Shown one piece after another: positions 35,539-46,125 of a DNA stretch of 64,000 nt. The DNA is taken from contig CM054118.1 of assembly GCA_028673005.1 (NCBI GenBank), forward strand, positions 58,411,338-58,475,337, in the 5' to 3' direction. Both the position numbers and the translations under genes were made by a program. The DNA comes from Tanypteryx hageni (Eukaryota > Arthropoda > Insecta > Odonata > Petaluridae). A model generated the notes under the pieces. The model was not told the origin of the DNA and ran no database searches. It was given only the letters and a program-made list of their open reading frames with translations. Every line of letters begins with the position of its first letter. Position 1 is the stretch's first letter.

Positions 35539-35808
35539 GTGTTGCGGCGCCTTTTAAGTACAGCACGCCCTGCTAGGACCGAGGCGTCTCCTCTGAATCA
35601 GCGCTCCAGCGGACAAGAGATTGAGTTATATCCCGCTGCCGTGACACCTCTTCACACTCGAGTCATCTCCTCGACGATGCCTGCTCCTTCTGAATTGGTG
35701 GATCAGGATAACGCAAAGGACAGAGGTGAAGATGATCTCTGTGACCCCATGGAGAATGTTCTAGGGCAGTTAAAGTGTGCTGCGGTTTTTCTCAGAATTC
35801 CAAGTTGA
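35539..35808 (+). CDS. Unassigned 89-residue open frame
   Basis: The frame opens on GTG; the first ATG is at its codon 47 (MPAPSELVDQDNAKDRGEDD follows). Composition is mixed rather than repetitive, with an acidic C-terminal half. I recognise no domain. It ends just before a hAT-type right terminus at 35908, so it may belong to an element whose left end I could not find. It could equally be a decayed exon or chance. Confidence 0.15.
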   Translation: MLRRLLSTARPARTEASPLNQRSSGQEIELYPAAVTPLHTRVISSTMPAPSELVDQDNAKDRGEDDLCDPMENVLGQLKCAAVFLRIPS

Positions 35809-35819
35809 ATTTCTGAAAT

Positions 35820-35908
35820 CTCAATTGAATTAGGGGGTAGTATAGGGGTCCGCAGAGATTGTAGGCCTTTTAGGGGGTCCGCGGCTCCAAAAAGGCTGAG
35901 AAGCACTG
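35820..35908. mobile_element. hAT-type MITE right end
   Basis: Read on the minus strand from 35908: CAGTGCTTCTCAGCC, then TTTTTGGAGCCGCGGACCCC. This is the usual form of hAT MITE termini, like those at 2673 and 14489. A second GGGGTCCGC box lies at 35846. The left boundary is unknown. Confidence 0.5.
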
Positions 35909-36429
35909 CGTTAGATTATTACATTGCAGATTATAATTACATGCACTGCACGATATCCAGGTAAGTGCACAGAGCCTTTTTGCGCACCCCGTATAACTTT
36001 AATTTGGAACAATTTGTCTAATTTAAGAGGTTAAATCTAATAAAAATTAATAGCAAGTTTGGCCAAAGGTATATATAAAAGTTTTTTGAATAATGCTGAA
36101 TGATTTCGAATAATATAGAATAACTAGTGGTACTCGCAAAAACTTTTGCGAAGTCAGTCAGAAATCTGCATGTTTAAAAGTAATAATAGCCAATTTCTCC
36201 TTATAAAATTTGACAACTGATATTTTGAATGTCATGTTTGTTTTTATAATTTATAAGTGCTATTTTAATTGTCACTCCCATACGAAAAAGGTCACATTCC
36301 AGAATTAAAATAAAGAAAGATTTTTTCTTTTGGTCAATCGTTAAAAATGCCCACAGCCTACACGCAGTTTACTGAATAATAATAATCTGTAATTATTAAC
36401 GTTACAATCTATTGTTTGATACTTCGTAA

Positions 36430-36585
36430 ACGAAAATAGTTATCCCGGAGTCTCCTAGTTGGCAGAAACAAAATGGCGTTTACAGCATTTCCTTACGACA
36501 AACTGCTCAAGAGATAAAAGGGAGGGTGGGCTGATAGACGGACAGACGGACGGACAGACATTGGGTGATTATGTATAAAGATTAC
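36430..36585. repeat. Repeat unit with GACGGACAGAC words, copy 1
   Basis: Matches 36965-37120: ATCCCGGAGTC, then GGCAGAAACAAAATGGCG, then CAAGAGATAAAAGGG, then a run of GACAGACGGACGG words, then ATTGGGTGATTATGTATAAA. Confidence 0.75.
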
Positions 36586-36964
36586 GTTGCAATCTATTAA
36601 GTTTGACATTGCTACAACTATAATTTCGATGCTTCATAAACAGCGCGAAACGGATAACGCAATTATTTTGTCTATTTGATGGCTTAATAGACGCTAATTC
36701 AGTCGGAGGCAACAATGCGGGTCGTCATGGCAAAACCAGGAAGAGTACGAAAAAGTCATAAAAGTTCGAAAGGAAATGCGTGTTTCTGAGAAATTATTCC
36801 GTGTAACATCAAAACATTGCAAGAATATAATATTTTATAGTTTTAGCCGCCGAATAAAGCAAAGACGGAGAAAATCGGTCCATATTTACGAATTTAATTA
36901 ATGAAAGAAATAAACTTTGCACCTTGAAAAATCGAAACTCCTGTGTAAACATATGTAAAAATAT

Positions 36965-37120
36965 AATTGTCTCCCGGAGTCGAATCCGGGAGAGGCAGAA
37001 ACAAAATGGCGTTTACAGCATTTCTCTCTGATTAACTGTTCAAGAGATAAAAGGGGGGACAGACGGATGGACGGACGGACAGACGAACGGACAGACATTG
37101 AGTAATTATATATAAAGATA
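36965..37120. repeat. Repeat unit with GACGGACAGAC words, copy 2
   Basis: Direct copy of the unit at 36430-36585, about 530 bp downstream. It contains a B-box-like word GTCGAATCCGGG. The Ser/Val/Arg/Pro-rich minus frame (36898-37134) is a translation of the GACG/GACA run. Confidence 0.75.
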
Positions 37121-37640
37121 CTATGAATTTCCAAATGTAATGAATATTATTTGGTTTTTGATTATGAGTTACTTCTGTGAGGTTAAGCAAATATTTAACT
37201 CATTTTTCACTGGTAGGTAGGTAAAGGTAGAGACTACGGCAAAATTGATGTTAAATGGGAAATTTTGCATTTAAGGAGTTAGATATCTCATTTAACATCA
37301 TTTTTCAATGTTTGGATCCATATTTTATGTCGTAAAAATTGTTTAGTTTTTGAGCAAAGATTTAAAGTTACTAGTATTCTAACAATAAATAGAATCCTTG
37401 CTTGACACTCGCCATTTACCGCTGACGATTCTGCCTCTGCTAGAAAGCCGAAATAATCGTATCGAAAACATACACGAAATCTCCGCATTCTCGCGTATGC
37501 ATAAAAAAGAGAGAGCTTTTGAACGTTGGGTGACGCAGTGCCACGTTCACTTGTTTATGAGCGACCTCCGAAATGGGATTTAGAATCCACGACACCGTCC
37601 CAGTCTCTCGTGGCATGCACCACACTAGAAAACACTAGTC
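37121..37640. other. Intergenic DNA
   Basis: AT-rich to about 37390, then CpG-retaining. No gene recognised. Confidence 0.4.
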
Positions 37641-37649
37641 CGCACGCCT

Positions 37650-37663
37650 CGCCCTCTAGCGGG
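37650..37663 (-). promoter_or_regulatory. CTCF-type site (candidate)
   Basis: The minus strand reads CCCGCTAGAGGGCG, fitting the CTCF core. It is immediately followed on the plus strand by a GAGAGAGAGAG run (37667-37678), a GAGA-type sequence. Motif match only. Confidence 0.3.
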
Positions 37664-37734
37664 AGCGAGAGAGAGAGAGGCGCGAACCGAAAAGGGACAA
37701 CATCCTCTCTCACCCTTCTCGTAAATGCGCGAAC

Positions 37735-37800
37735 ACATACATATACGCCCACACACTCGACACACACACACACACACACATATGTGGGCGCACATAACAC
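37735..37800. repeat. (CA)n microsatellite
   Basis: ACACACAC run with CACACTCGACACAC interruptions. The frames of 174-194 residues overlapping it on both strands are low-complexity. Confidence 0.9.
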
Positions 37801-38080
37801 ACAGAGAATAGCACATACGTACAGTAATGTTCGCTCCTTCCGCACGTCACAATGCTTACGCGAGAGAGTCGCTGTCCCATTCCTCCTAAAAACCCCCTTC
37901 TCCGGTTCTCTTCTACTCCCCCCAAAAACCCATCTCCCTACACCTCTCCCCCCCCTTTCTCCCCCCTTGCCGCCATCTCCCACAGTCTCCTGGCCATCCG
38001 ACGACAACGGAATCCCAGTGAACATGCACGGGGCGACATCAGCGCCGCTCTCGTTAAGTACGCTTTGGGGGCGAAACAAT

Positions 38081-38133
38081 GGCGGGAAAAAATTACTCTC
38101 GAGAGTATAAAAAAAGAAAGGGGATCGTCATTC
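38081..38133 (+). promoter_or_regulatory. Possible core promoter (E2F-, TATA- and Inr-like words)
   Basis: GGCGGGAAAA at about 38081 resembles an E2F site, TATAAAAA begins at 38106, and TCATTC at 38128-38133 fits the arthropod initiator TCAKTY. TATA-to-Inr spacing is about 24 bases, a little short of the usual 30. It is upstream of the ATG frame at 38165. Confidence 0.2.
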
Positions 38134-38164
38134 TCTTTTTTATTATTTCGACAACGCGCGGAGG

Positions 38165-38401
38165 ATGTTTGAAGTATTGAGATTGAAGGTTCATGAAAAA
38201 TGTCTCACGTCAATCATAAACGGGGAGGAAGGGAAAAAAATATTCGAATCGCGAAAATGGCCGACGGGTTGCGTGAATAGACATCCGAAAGCGACGGGGA
38301 CGATATTCGCGGGCTTTTTAGTTTCGCGGAAAAAGTTTTGCATGAGGAAATCGCGATCAAGAAAACATTTTCGAAAAAAAAATTTTCCAGCGTCGATATG
38401 A
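38165..38401 (+). CDS. Hypothetical 78-residue frame
   Basis: An ATG frame of ordinary composition with a strongly basic C terminus (KKFCMRKSRSRKHFRKKNF). No family recognised. Its only support is the promoter-like words about 35-60 bases upstream and the CpG-retaining context. It could be the start of a transcript, or chance. Confidence 0.15.
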   Translation: MFEVLRLKVHEKCLTSIINGEEGKKIFESRKWPTGCVNRHPKATGTIFAGFLVSRKKFCMRKSRSRKHFRKKNFPASI

Positions 38402-41400
38402 GCCGCAAACTTTGCTGTGAATGCGGGAATGCCCGCCTCAAAATGTAGGGTCTCTTGTTTGAAAAATCTTTGGGTTTGTTGAACATTTTTATCAACATTT
38501 TAGTTTTAGTTGGCTGGACTAATAATTCTGAGAATTATTTATGTATCACGTGTATTTCTGTCGAAATTATAAGTGTGCTGCCCCTATGACAGCGACGAAT
38601 TACCCTTAGAAAACTATTAAATAGACAATGAGAGAATTGTTTCAAAGAAAAAAACAAAGAAATATTATCGGTATACGACTACGACACTTAGAATTTAAAA
38701 TGTGAATACCGTAGTATGGCTACAGAAATGACATATATTTGATACAGGCGATAAACTATGAAAATCTCCTGTATATATCCAGATATTTACTACTAAGTGT
38801 AATATTTTAGAACAGGTCGAGGTTCAAGAATTTAACTGAGAAAAAAAATCTTCTTCAAATGGTATTCGGATATAGGCAAAAATGAATAAGACTCTGAAAT
38901 AGCTGAAGTTTTAATAAGAATAAATGCCACTTGGTTACTGATACGCGCCCCGACAAAATTCTTGCGTAGCATTTGCATCGTAAAAGGGTTACGTATACAA
39001 TTTAACTTCCGAGTGCCTTGGGCGAACCTTCCCCTTTAGATGCTCTATCGCTGGGCACCTGAATTGACCCAGATGCATCTTAACGGGAGACTACGTATCC
39101 CCATTCCCCTTCTTCTGTCGGGAGTATACCTCGAACCATTCTGAGAGATATTTACGTCGGCCTACGCTACGGTCTGAATAAATATCAATGCTCCGAGTCA
39201 TTCCGAGAAGCTAGAGATCTACACTGGCGCATCGTCAAAAGGAGAACCTAGCCAAGATGCTCTAAAGGCAGGGATTATATAGATAGAACTTTAGAGAAAT
39301 ATCTAGAGTTAATTGAAAAAAATAGAGCTTTGTTTTAACTCAAGAAGCGTAAATGTACTGCCATACTCCGTTAGCTCTTTAGGATAGGGACAAAAACGAT
39401 GGGCCTTGGAACCCTGTTATATAGGATAAACAAGGCCCATGTTGGGCGCGGCCTCGAAACGGTCCAGGACCATTCCCACGTCTTTGGGTGCTAAATATGC
39501 GCATTGTGCTTGTTACGTTCGCAACCGAAGTCGAGCATTATGGGATGCTTTGTTCTCGACAATGCATCCTCTTGAATTCGCGCACTTCCGATCTCCATCA
39601 TAACTCGGTCCGCTTGGAAGAAGAGCTTTAAAGTGGGCGCCCGTGTTTATATATTGTATAGCTTATTTTGGCGACCGCATTATGCGCCCAAGCGCGGAGA
39701 AAAGTAGAATACATTTGTTTCGCTGTATTTCAGTAAGGCAACGGTGCGGATTTAATCACTAAAAAGGTCGGTTTAATTCGTATAGGGAAAGAGGAGAGGT
39801 TAGGACAACGAAAATAAAAAAGATTAAAAATACCAAAATTGGATATAAAATGATCAAAATAGCTTTTTGTAAATCATATATGTGTATTTGATGAAATAGA
39901 GTGAAATTCTGATGAGAGATTAGTCGATGTACAGCTAAAGCAAAACAGGAGATGTAGTTTTTGAAGATCATCTACAATTGCCTCGAATTACGCTGCTAAA
40001 ATTATATTTTATATTCACCTAGCACTCAATACCTGCGATTCAGAATGAATCGCCAAGCTGTGCTTGTGTAAAATAAGTAATGGGTAAATTATACGGCCAT
40101 AAACGATTGTACATATGACTAAATTTTGTCCAACCCAGAGTATACGTCCTCGGCGGAAACTCATCGTTTGCTGATTTTAATTAGAAACATATGATAACCA
40201 CTTCGTAATTTTGATGAGCATTATGTTTGATTAATCATGTTATGGCTATAGTTGTCACCTTAATCGTTTAACCTAAAACTTATCTTTACAAATATAACTA
40301 TTAGTTATTTCTCTCTGGATCATTTTATGTAGAATTGAATAGCCTACAACGCTGGAAATACTGCCTCTTACTGGCTGAGTTACTTTATTTGATGAAGTTG
40401 GAAATTTTTCAATAAGAGAGAAAGAGCTTAAGTCTTAAAAGCCTTACATTGATGAAGAGCAAACCAGAGAAGAAAAAGATAAAAAGGCATATCGAGGCAG
40501 AATGAGGCGAGGAAAGAATAAGTGGAGGAATAGGAAATATATTTGGTTCGTTAGGAGGAGAGCGGATATAGGGAGGGGGCCGTTTTGGAACTGGTGGTGG
40601 AATGTGGAAAATAATAGAGGCAAATCAATTGGGAGATTAAGAGAGCAGAGGGAGAATGGTTTATGAATAAAAGGACGACAATTGACTTCATTTTTCTAGG
40701 TAGAAACTGAAACGCTCATTCCACATAACCATTTTACAAAGCCAGACTTGGCAATATAAATTGTACAGCATGAATTTAAAAACTTCAAATAAAGTTAAAA
40801 TTAGACAAAATCGTATTAGAGTAGCTATAAATGAGATGTAAAATCGTATTAGATATAAAATTATATGTGCCACTTTTACACATGGTTTTACATTTAAATT
40901 TTACAGAACTAGACTTGGAAATTTTATAGCATAAATTTCTAAAGTTATTATGGGGTATTAAATCGCATTGAAGAAGCTGCATATTAGATATAAAACTATA
41001 TTGAAATATTTTTCCTATGGATTTTTAGTAGCTCCTCAGTAATTATTGATTCTTATTTTTACAGCATTTTTAATTTCCTTCTACCACACAATTGAGTGCT
41101 ATTAGTATAATGATGAACACTTTTGCATTATCTTTAAACAAATAAATTAATATGACATTTACATGGTACGGTGGTTGTAAAACGGGTCTATTGGAAGAAT
41201 TAGCGCAAGGGTAGAGGGAGATGGAGAAAGTAGCATAAATGAGGAAGAATGGATAACGGCCATATAGTTACGGAGAGAGGAGTAGAATTTTGGAAAAGAA
41301 AAGGAAGAAAGGCGAGCGGATTGAAAGCAGCATATACGATATAAAGGCATTTGAGAGATATACAATGTAGAGGAGTTTGGAAAACTAGAGGCAGATAGGG

Positions 41401-42307
41401 ATGCGTATTGATGAGGGAAGCATGGAGAGAGGGAGAGTTGTGACGAGTAATGCATTGTAGTTGTGATGAGAGGTAGAGAATGAGAGAGGAGGAAGGAGAG
41501 AGAGTAGAGAGATGGAGCAAATTGTGAATTTGCATTAAGGAGGGGATTTAGAGAAGAGAGAGAGAGAATGCGGTGGTGGAGGGTTTAGTGGAGATATGAG
41601 AGGGTGGGCTGAAGTGGAGATAGGAGGGGGAAAGGAGGAGTGGGGTGGAGTGGGTTGGATGTGTGCGGAGGACCACTTGCGGGCACAATTAACCAAAGGT
41701 ACTGGCGCACGTACACACTTCATTTTCAAGGATTTTTCCAGCTTACTCGTTGCAATTGTTGAAAATGCGAATTTTTTTTACCGTACGAAAATTTCAATTC
41801 CTCGCTTTTCCCTCAATTATCAAAATACATCATGCGGACGTAGATTAAAAAAAAGATGTCATCTTTATTCATTTGTAAATAGCGAAAAAATAGGTTCTCT
41901 CTATCTCTCTCACGACTGTTTTTCAATTTTTATCTCGCCGAACATGTAACGCTATGCTAAAAAATCATCGAATTTTTAATGACCATTCGCTTCTCTAATG
42001 GAAATTTCAGGGGGACGTTATTGATTGCTAGGGTAACGTTGTTTCCCGGTAAAATCCTGCATCGGAGTACTTTCGAACGGAGGACGAAATTAGTTATTTT
42101 TTTTTTCACTTTCCGCTCTGAAGGATGATCTACCAAATATCATACGTGACAACATAATTGCTAAATAAGTAAACTTTTATTTTGATTTAGGGGACAGAAC
42201 TGAAAGGCACAATGTGGATTGTGTTTACTATTTAAAATGTAATTGTTTAATGTTTTATTTTACTGCAAGCGTGACAATTTTGGTCAGTATAATAGCTCAT
42301 ATATTTT
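38402..42307. other. Intergenic DNA
   Basis: 39000-39720 is a mixed-composition block with no similarity I recognise. 39720-41150 is AT-rich. 41200-41660 is purine-rich (GAGGAAGGAGAG words); the opposed frames there are compositional. 41700-42300 shows nothing. Confidence 0.45.
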
Positions 42308-42311
42308 GTAC

Positions 42312-42515
42312 TGTGACGGGCTAGGGTTTCTCGGAGAGGAAAGGGCACAAATGAAAGTTACGCGTAAAAACACAAACACCTTTAATCGCCTGGGGCGCAC
42401 ACTACACTCCGTAGCTTCCACAAGAGAAGAGAGAACTGACGCGCACCCTGTTGGCTGCGCGCAAAAACAAAATAAAATGAACAGCAAAGTCCGTTATCGG
42501 TCTGGTCTCGTTACA
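42312..42515. mobile_element. Solo LTR, Ty3/gypsy-like
   Basis: The block begins TGTGACGGGCTAGGGTTTCT and ends GGTCTCGTTACA, so it has the TG...CA ends of an LTR. It is flanked by the 4-bp direct repeat GTAC (42308-42311 and 42516-42519), the duplication size of Ty3/gypsy integrases. An AATAAA signal lies at about 42471. No internal gag/pol follows on either side, as in a solo LTR left by LTR-LTR recombination. A 204-bp LTR is short but within the known range. Orientation is assumed from the poly-A signal. Confidence 0.55.
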
Positions 42516-42519
42516 GTAC

Positions 42520-43040
42520 CTATTAATTTTTCTTGATCATTTTGTCACGTTGTTTATTTTATGATAACCAACGTGATTTTATTGATCCTATTAATCTTTT
42601 AAATTTTGTTAAAGAAATTTATTCCTTTTTCTCACGAAAAATTATTTTCCGCAAGAACGAGAAGAATCACATCATGTTCCTTCTAAACGCAGTTTATAGC
42701 ATACAAATGTACCGCTTCTCTATCCATAGGATAAGCTCAAACAGTTCCTCTCCTAGGAAATATCGCATAAGCTAGCCATCTTTAAAAAACACGTATATTC
42801 TTTGCTAAGACGTCCGCTCTTTATACACGCTTACCAAACAAAATTTATCGCGCGCGCATATATCGAAGGGGATTTACGGTGCGATTTACCTTTACACAAT
42901 AAAAAACCCTAGCATGTACACTCCCGTTGGCAAGCGAATAAAGGGCTTACATCGGATATGCCTGCTTAATGACTGAGTTAAACCGTGATCTCCATTCCTC
43001 TCAAGCGTTTACGTTTCCACCGCAGACATTTCAACTGGAA
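42520..43040. other. Intergenic DNA
   Basis: AT-rich with a CGCGCGCATATAT patch near 42850. No gene recognised. Confidence 0.4.
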
Positions 43041-43044
43041 ACCC

Positions 43045-44280
43045 AAGGACCCACGGGCCCGTCTCTCACTTTTCCCCCACTCTACCCCCTCTCTTTTCCT
43101 CTTCAACCCCCCTTTCTTTCCTCCCCTTTCCCTTATCTCGTTCTTTCTTTTCTTCTCTATCTCTATTCCCTATTGCCCTAAAAGCTCCTATCCTTACTAT
43201 TACATCGAGCCTTTCGAAATCTTCTCTCTCCCTCCTCTATTTCTCCTCCGTTTCCGGCCATTTTCTAGTTTCTGTTTTCTTCTCTTGTTCCAACGTACTT
43301 TTCATCTCTCTCTCCGCTTCGTCGAAATCGGTCTGTTTTTTCCCGAGTCATACTTTATTTATTTATATTTTCTCCTTTTCTCCTTTTCGAGAATCCTTTT
43401 CCCCCCCTCTCTCTTAGTTTTCCCGCTCCTTTCTTCCTCTTTCGTCTCCGCTTTCTTACCCTACTTCCTTGATACCGATCATCCAGTCCGTTACAGTGTT
43501 TTTATGGAGGCAACTCCATTACTCAGTCGAACACTACGCTTATATTTGCTCTGTTCTTTTATTCCCTTCGTTCTTCCACTTCCTTTAATCTTTCACACCT
43601 TCCAATCTTCAACTTCCTCCGTTATTCCTAATTTTCCACTCCCATCGTTCTCCCACTTCCTTCAATCTTGCACTTCCTCCAATCTTCCACTCCTTTCAAT
43701 CTTCCAAATCCTCAATTCTTCCACTTTCTCCATTATATCTCTCTTCCAATCTTCTCTCTTTCTTCCTCCGATTTCGAATTCCCTCTACTTACTTTCTAAT
43801 CTCCCGCTTCCTTCGTTGCCTTTATCCAATCCTTCTTTCTCCTCCCTCTACCCTCTCTTTCCCACTTTCTTAAGCTGGCACCATCCTCTTATATTCCCCA
43901 CTCTCTTTATTCATTCCCTTAGAAACTCTCCCAATTTCTCTCCCTAGTTTCACCATTCCCTCACTCTCTTTTCTCCTTTCCTCCACTCTTTTCACACTCA
44001 CTCTATTACCCGCACTGATCCTCAATTCTATACTTTCTCTTTCCATTCCTACTACATTCTCTTTTTTCCTCTCCTCCTGCTTGCTCAAGGTTCATCTCTC
44101 TCTCTCTCTTCATCCTCTTTTCCTATCCACCATCTCCCCCAACATTCATTTTTCTCTCGTCCTTTACCCATTTCCCTCTATTCCTTTAAACACTTTACTT
44201 ATACACGCTCTTTATCCCAATTCTCTTCCTCCATTCTCTTTCCTTCCTCTCTTCTCTTTCTCTATAATCGCGCCCATCGA
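43045..44280. repeat. 1.2-kb polypyrimidine tract
   Basis: The plus strand is overwhelmingly C and T for about 1.2 kb in imperfect CTTCCACTTCCT/TTCCAATCTTCC words. The 320-residue frame 42985-43947 is Ser/Pro/Leu/Phe-rich because of this composition and starts outside any recognisable gene. The mirror-like purine/pyrimidine asymmetry could favour triplex DNA. Confidence 0.85.
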
Positions 44281-44329
44281 GTTCTCTCGGGCGAGAATGA
44301 GGGAAAGAAGAGACAAGGATAGTCTAGGA

Positions 44330-44739
44330 CAGGGGTGGGGAACTGGCGGCCTTCAGGCTGTATGCAGCCTTTTGTGTTACTCAGTGCGGCCTTTTGCATA
44401 CTTGTCTAAATATACTCAAACTCGTATATGATTTTAGCATGTAAGTTACAGAAAGAACAAACAAAAGATATGTATTTTGCATCAATAGAATCTTTGTGCC
44501 TAATCTACTGTCATTATATTGTGTTAAAGCCTTCAAAGTTTTTAAAAATATTAGTAAATATGAAGAATTGAAATCTGTGTTCGTTAAGTTAAAAAGCCTT
44601 TAAATTGTGTTTGCCTCTTTATAAAAATTTCAATTTTGATAAATGTGAATGTATGCAACGTGCATCGCAATGTGCGGCCTGATGAGGTCTCCGTTAAGTA
44701 ACATTTGGCCTTTCAATGAAAAAAGGTTCTCCACCCCTG
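44330..44739. mobile_element. hAT-type MITE with perfect TSD
   Basis: Left end CAGGGGTGGGGAACTGGCGG; right end, on the minus strand, CAGGGGTGGAGAACC. TSD GTCTAGGA is perfect (44322-44329 and 44740-44747). GCGGCC boxes repeat inside. 410 bp, non-coding. It sits at the distal edge of the pyrimidine tract. Confidence 0.92.
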
Positions 44740-44747
44740 GTCTAGGA

Positions 44748-45112
44748 CAAGGGAGAAAAGAGTAAAAGAGGAAGAGAGAATGAAAAAATAAACAAGAGGG
44801 ATGGCTATGACGTAAATATTCCGTCGAAGGACGTTCAGGGTCCCTTACACGCACCGCCAAACTTTGCAGACGACTTTCTCTCTGCTCAAGAGATGGAGCC
44901 ACCCACCTTGCTCTCCCACTCTATCTTTCCGTATCTTTTTTCCACGCTGTGCTTTTCCTTCTTTCTCACTTCTTCCTTCTCTCCCATTTTATTTCGGTCT
45001 CTTTGGCGCCTTGGAGTCCACATTTTCATCCCATCCCTGTTCTAGAAACGTCTTCATTTATTCTGACAAATTCTGATATGTACACAATTCGCCTTGCTTC
45101 ATGCCTTTGCTT
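44748..45112. other. Intergenic, CT-rich
   Basis: Pyrimidine-rich sequence continues at 44880-45055. No gene recognised. Confidence 0.4.
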
Positions 45113-46125
45113 TTTTACTTTCTCCATACGTAGTATAGGGGAAAGTATTGTTTTCATGAAAAATCCACTTCGAGATTTCAGCGGAAATACACGTTTTGAA
45201 GTCCCCTGAACACGGTTTGACCATTTTCTTGATGATATCTGTGTATCTGATAGCTTTTTGTGGGTGCTTTAACTCAAAAACTATTAATCAGATCAACGCG
45301 AAATTTTATATTAAATAGAAGAGGAGATTACGGCGAGTAAAACTGTGAATTGATGATTAAACTCCGACCGTATACAAAAGAAATTTAGCGCGAAGAGCAG
45401 TTTAACGGTTCCCCCTTCCTCTTCTCCCCCTCCCACTCCTCTTCCGCCCACGTTCACTTTCTCACCAACGGACAACGGTTTAAATTCACGTACGTCAACC
45501 GACACGCTTCACTCGACAGCAGCTAATGATGATGAGAGCTTGGCTCTCAAAATACGTATTTAGCGCTCTGTTCCTTTTGTATACGATCAGAGTTGAATCA
45601 TCAATTCGCGAAATTTTATATTTTACATTTTTATAAAAGTCAGAAAAACTGACTAGTTTTTGGTAAAAATCGGTCAACCGGGAGTGGGTGCTCTTGTCAC
45701 TTATCCGTTTATTTTGAAATATTTGCTTTAATATTTGATAAATGTAAAAATGTGTTAGAATAAAAGTCGTAGGAAATTTAATTTTCTACTACCTTTGTTT
45801 GAAACATTGTCCCATATAATGGATTGTTTAAGAGATATCTTATATTTTTAGCTACACCACCACGCCTCCAACCGACGACTATTGTTAACAATTGACACTT
45901 AGTTACGTCTTAGTAACGCTCCTTTTTGTTTTCTTAATTGTTGGAGCTTTGTGGCTATATCCAATATCAGAAGGCTATTGTTTGAGATTATTTCTGTTAT
46001 TTGTAAAGTAAAATTTTCTCGCAGTTTCTTAGAATATTTGTTATGTAACCTATTTGGAATTTTTATAAATATTACAGATATAGAGAGTCATGTGGTGGCC
46101 ACATCAGATTTTTTTACCGTTATTT
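45113..46125 (+). mobile_element. Long-TIR element, 3'-truncated copy
   Basis: From TTTTACTTTCTCCATA it follows the left arm of the 59.0-kb element: AAGTATTGTTTTCATGAAAA, GATTTCAGCGGAAATACA, CTATTAATCAG, TAGTTTTTGGTAAAAATCGG, TTAAGAGATATCTTATATTT and GTCATGTG...CACATCAG in order. It stops near where that element's unique centre begins. A 294-bp insertion interrupts it at 45313. No right arm is present. Confidence 0.8.
45297..45622. mobile_element. Nested insertion with 16-bp TSD
   Basis: CGCGAAATTTTATATT occurs at 45297-45312 and 45607-45622, and the uninterrupted 59.2-kb copy proves the empty site. The insert (45313-45606) has inverted subterminal blocks: TTGATGATTAAACTCCGACC and GTATACAAAAG near its left, matched on the minus strand by TTGATGATTCAACTCTGATC and GTATACAAAAG near its right. 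The left outermost 32 bases lie outside the inverted part. A pyrimidine run (45410-45440) lies in its middle. Family unknown. Confidence 0.75.

Noticed and set aside
37526..38110. 194-residue plus and 174-residue minus frames
   Set aside because: Both cross a CA microsatellite and C-rich runs; mutual overlap argues against either.
42985..43947. 320-residue open frame
   Set aside because: It is the translation of a polypyrimidine tract (Ser/Leu/Pro/Phe-rich), and nothing resembling a domain appears.
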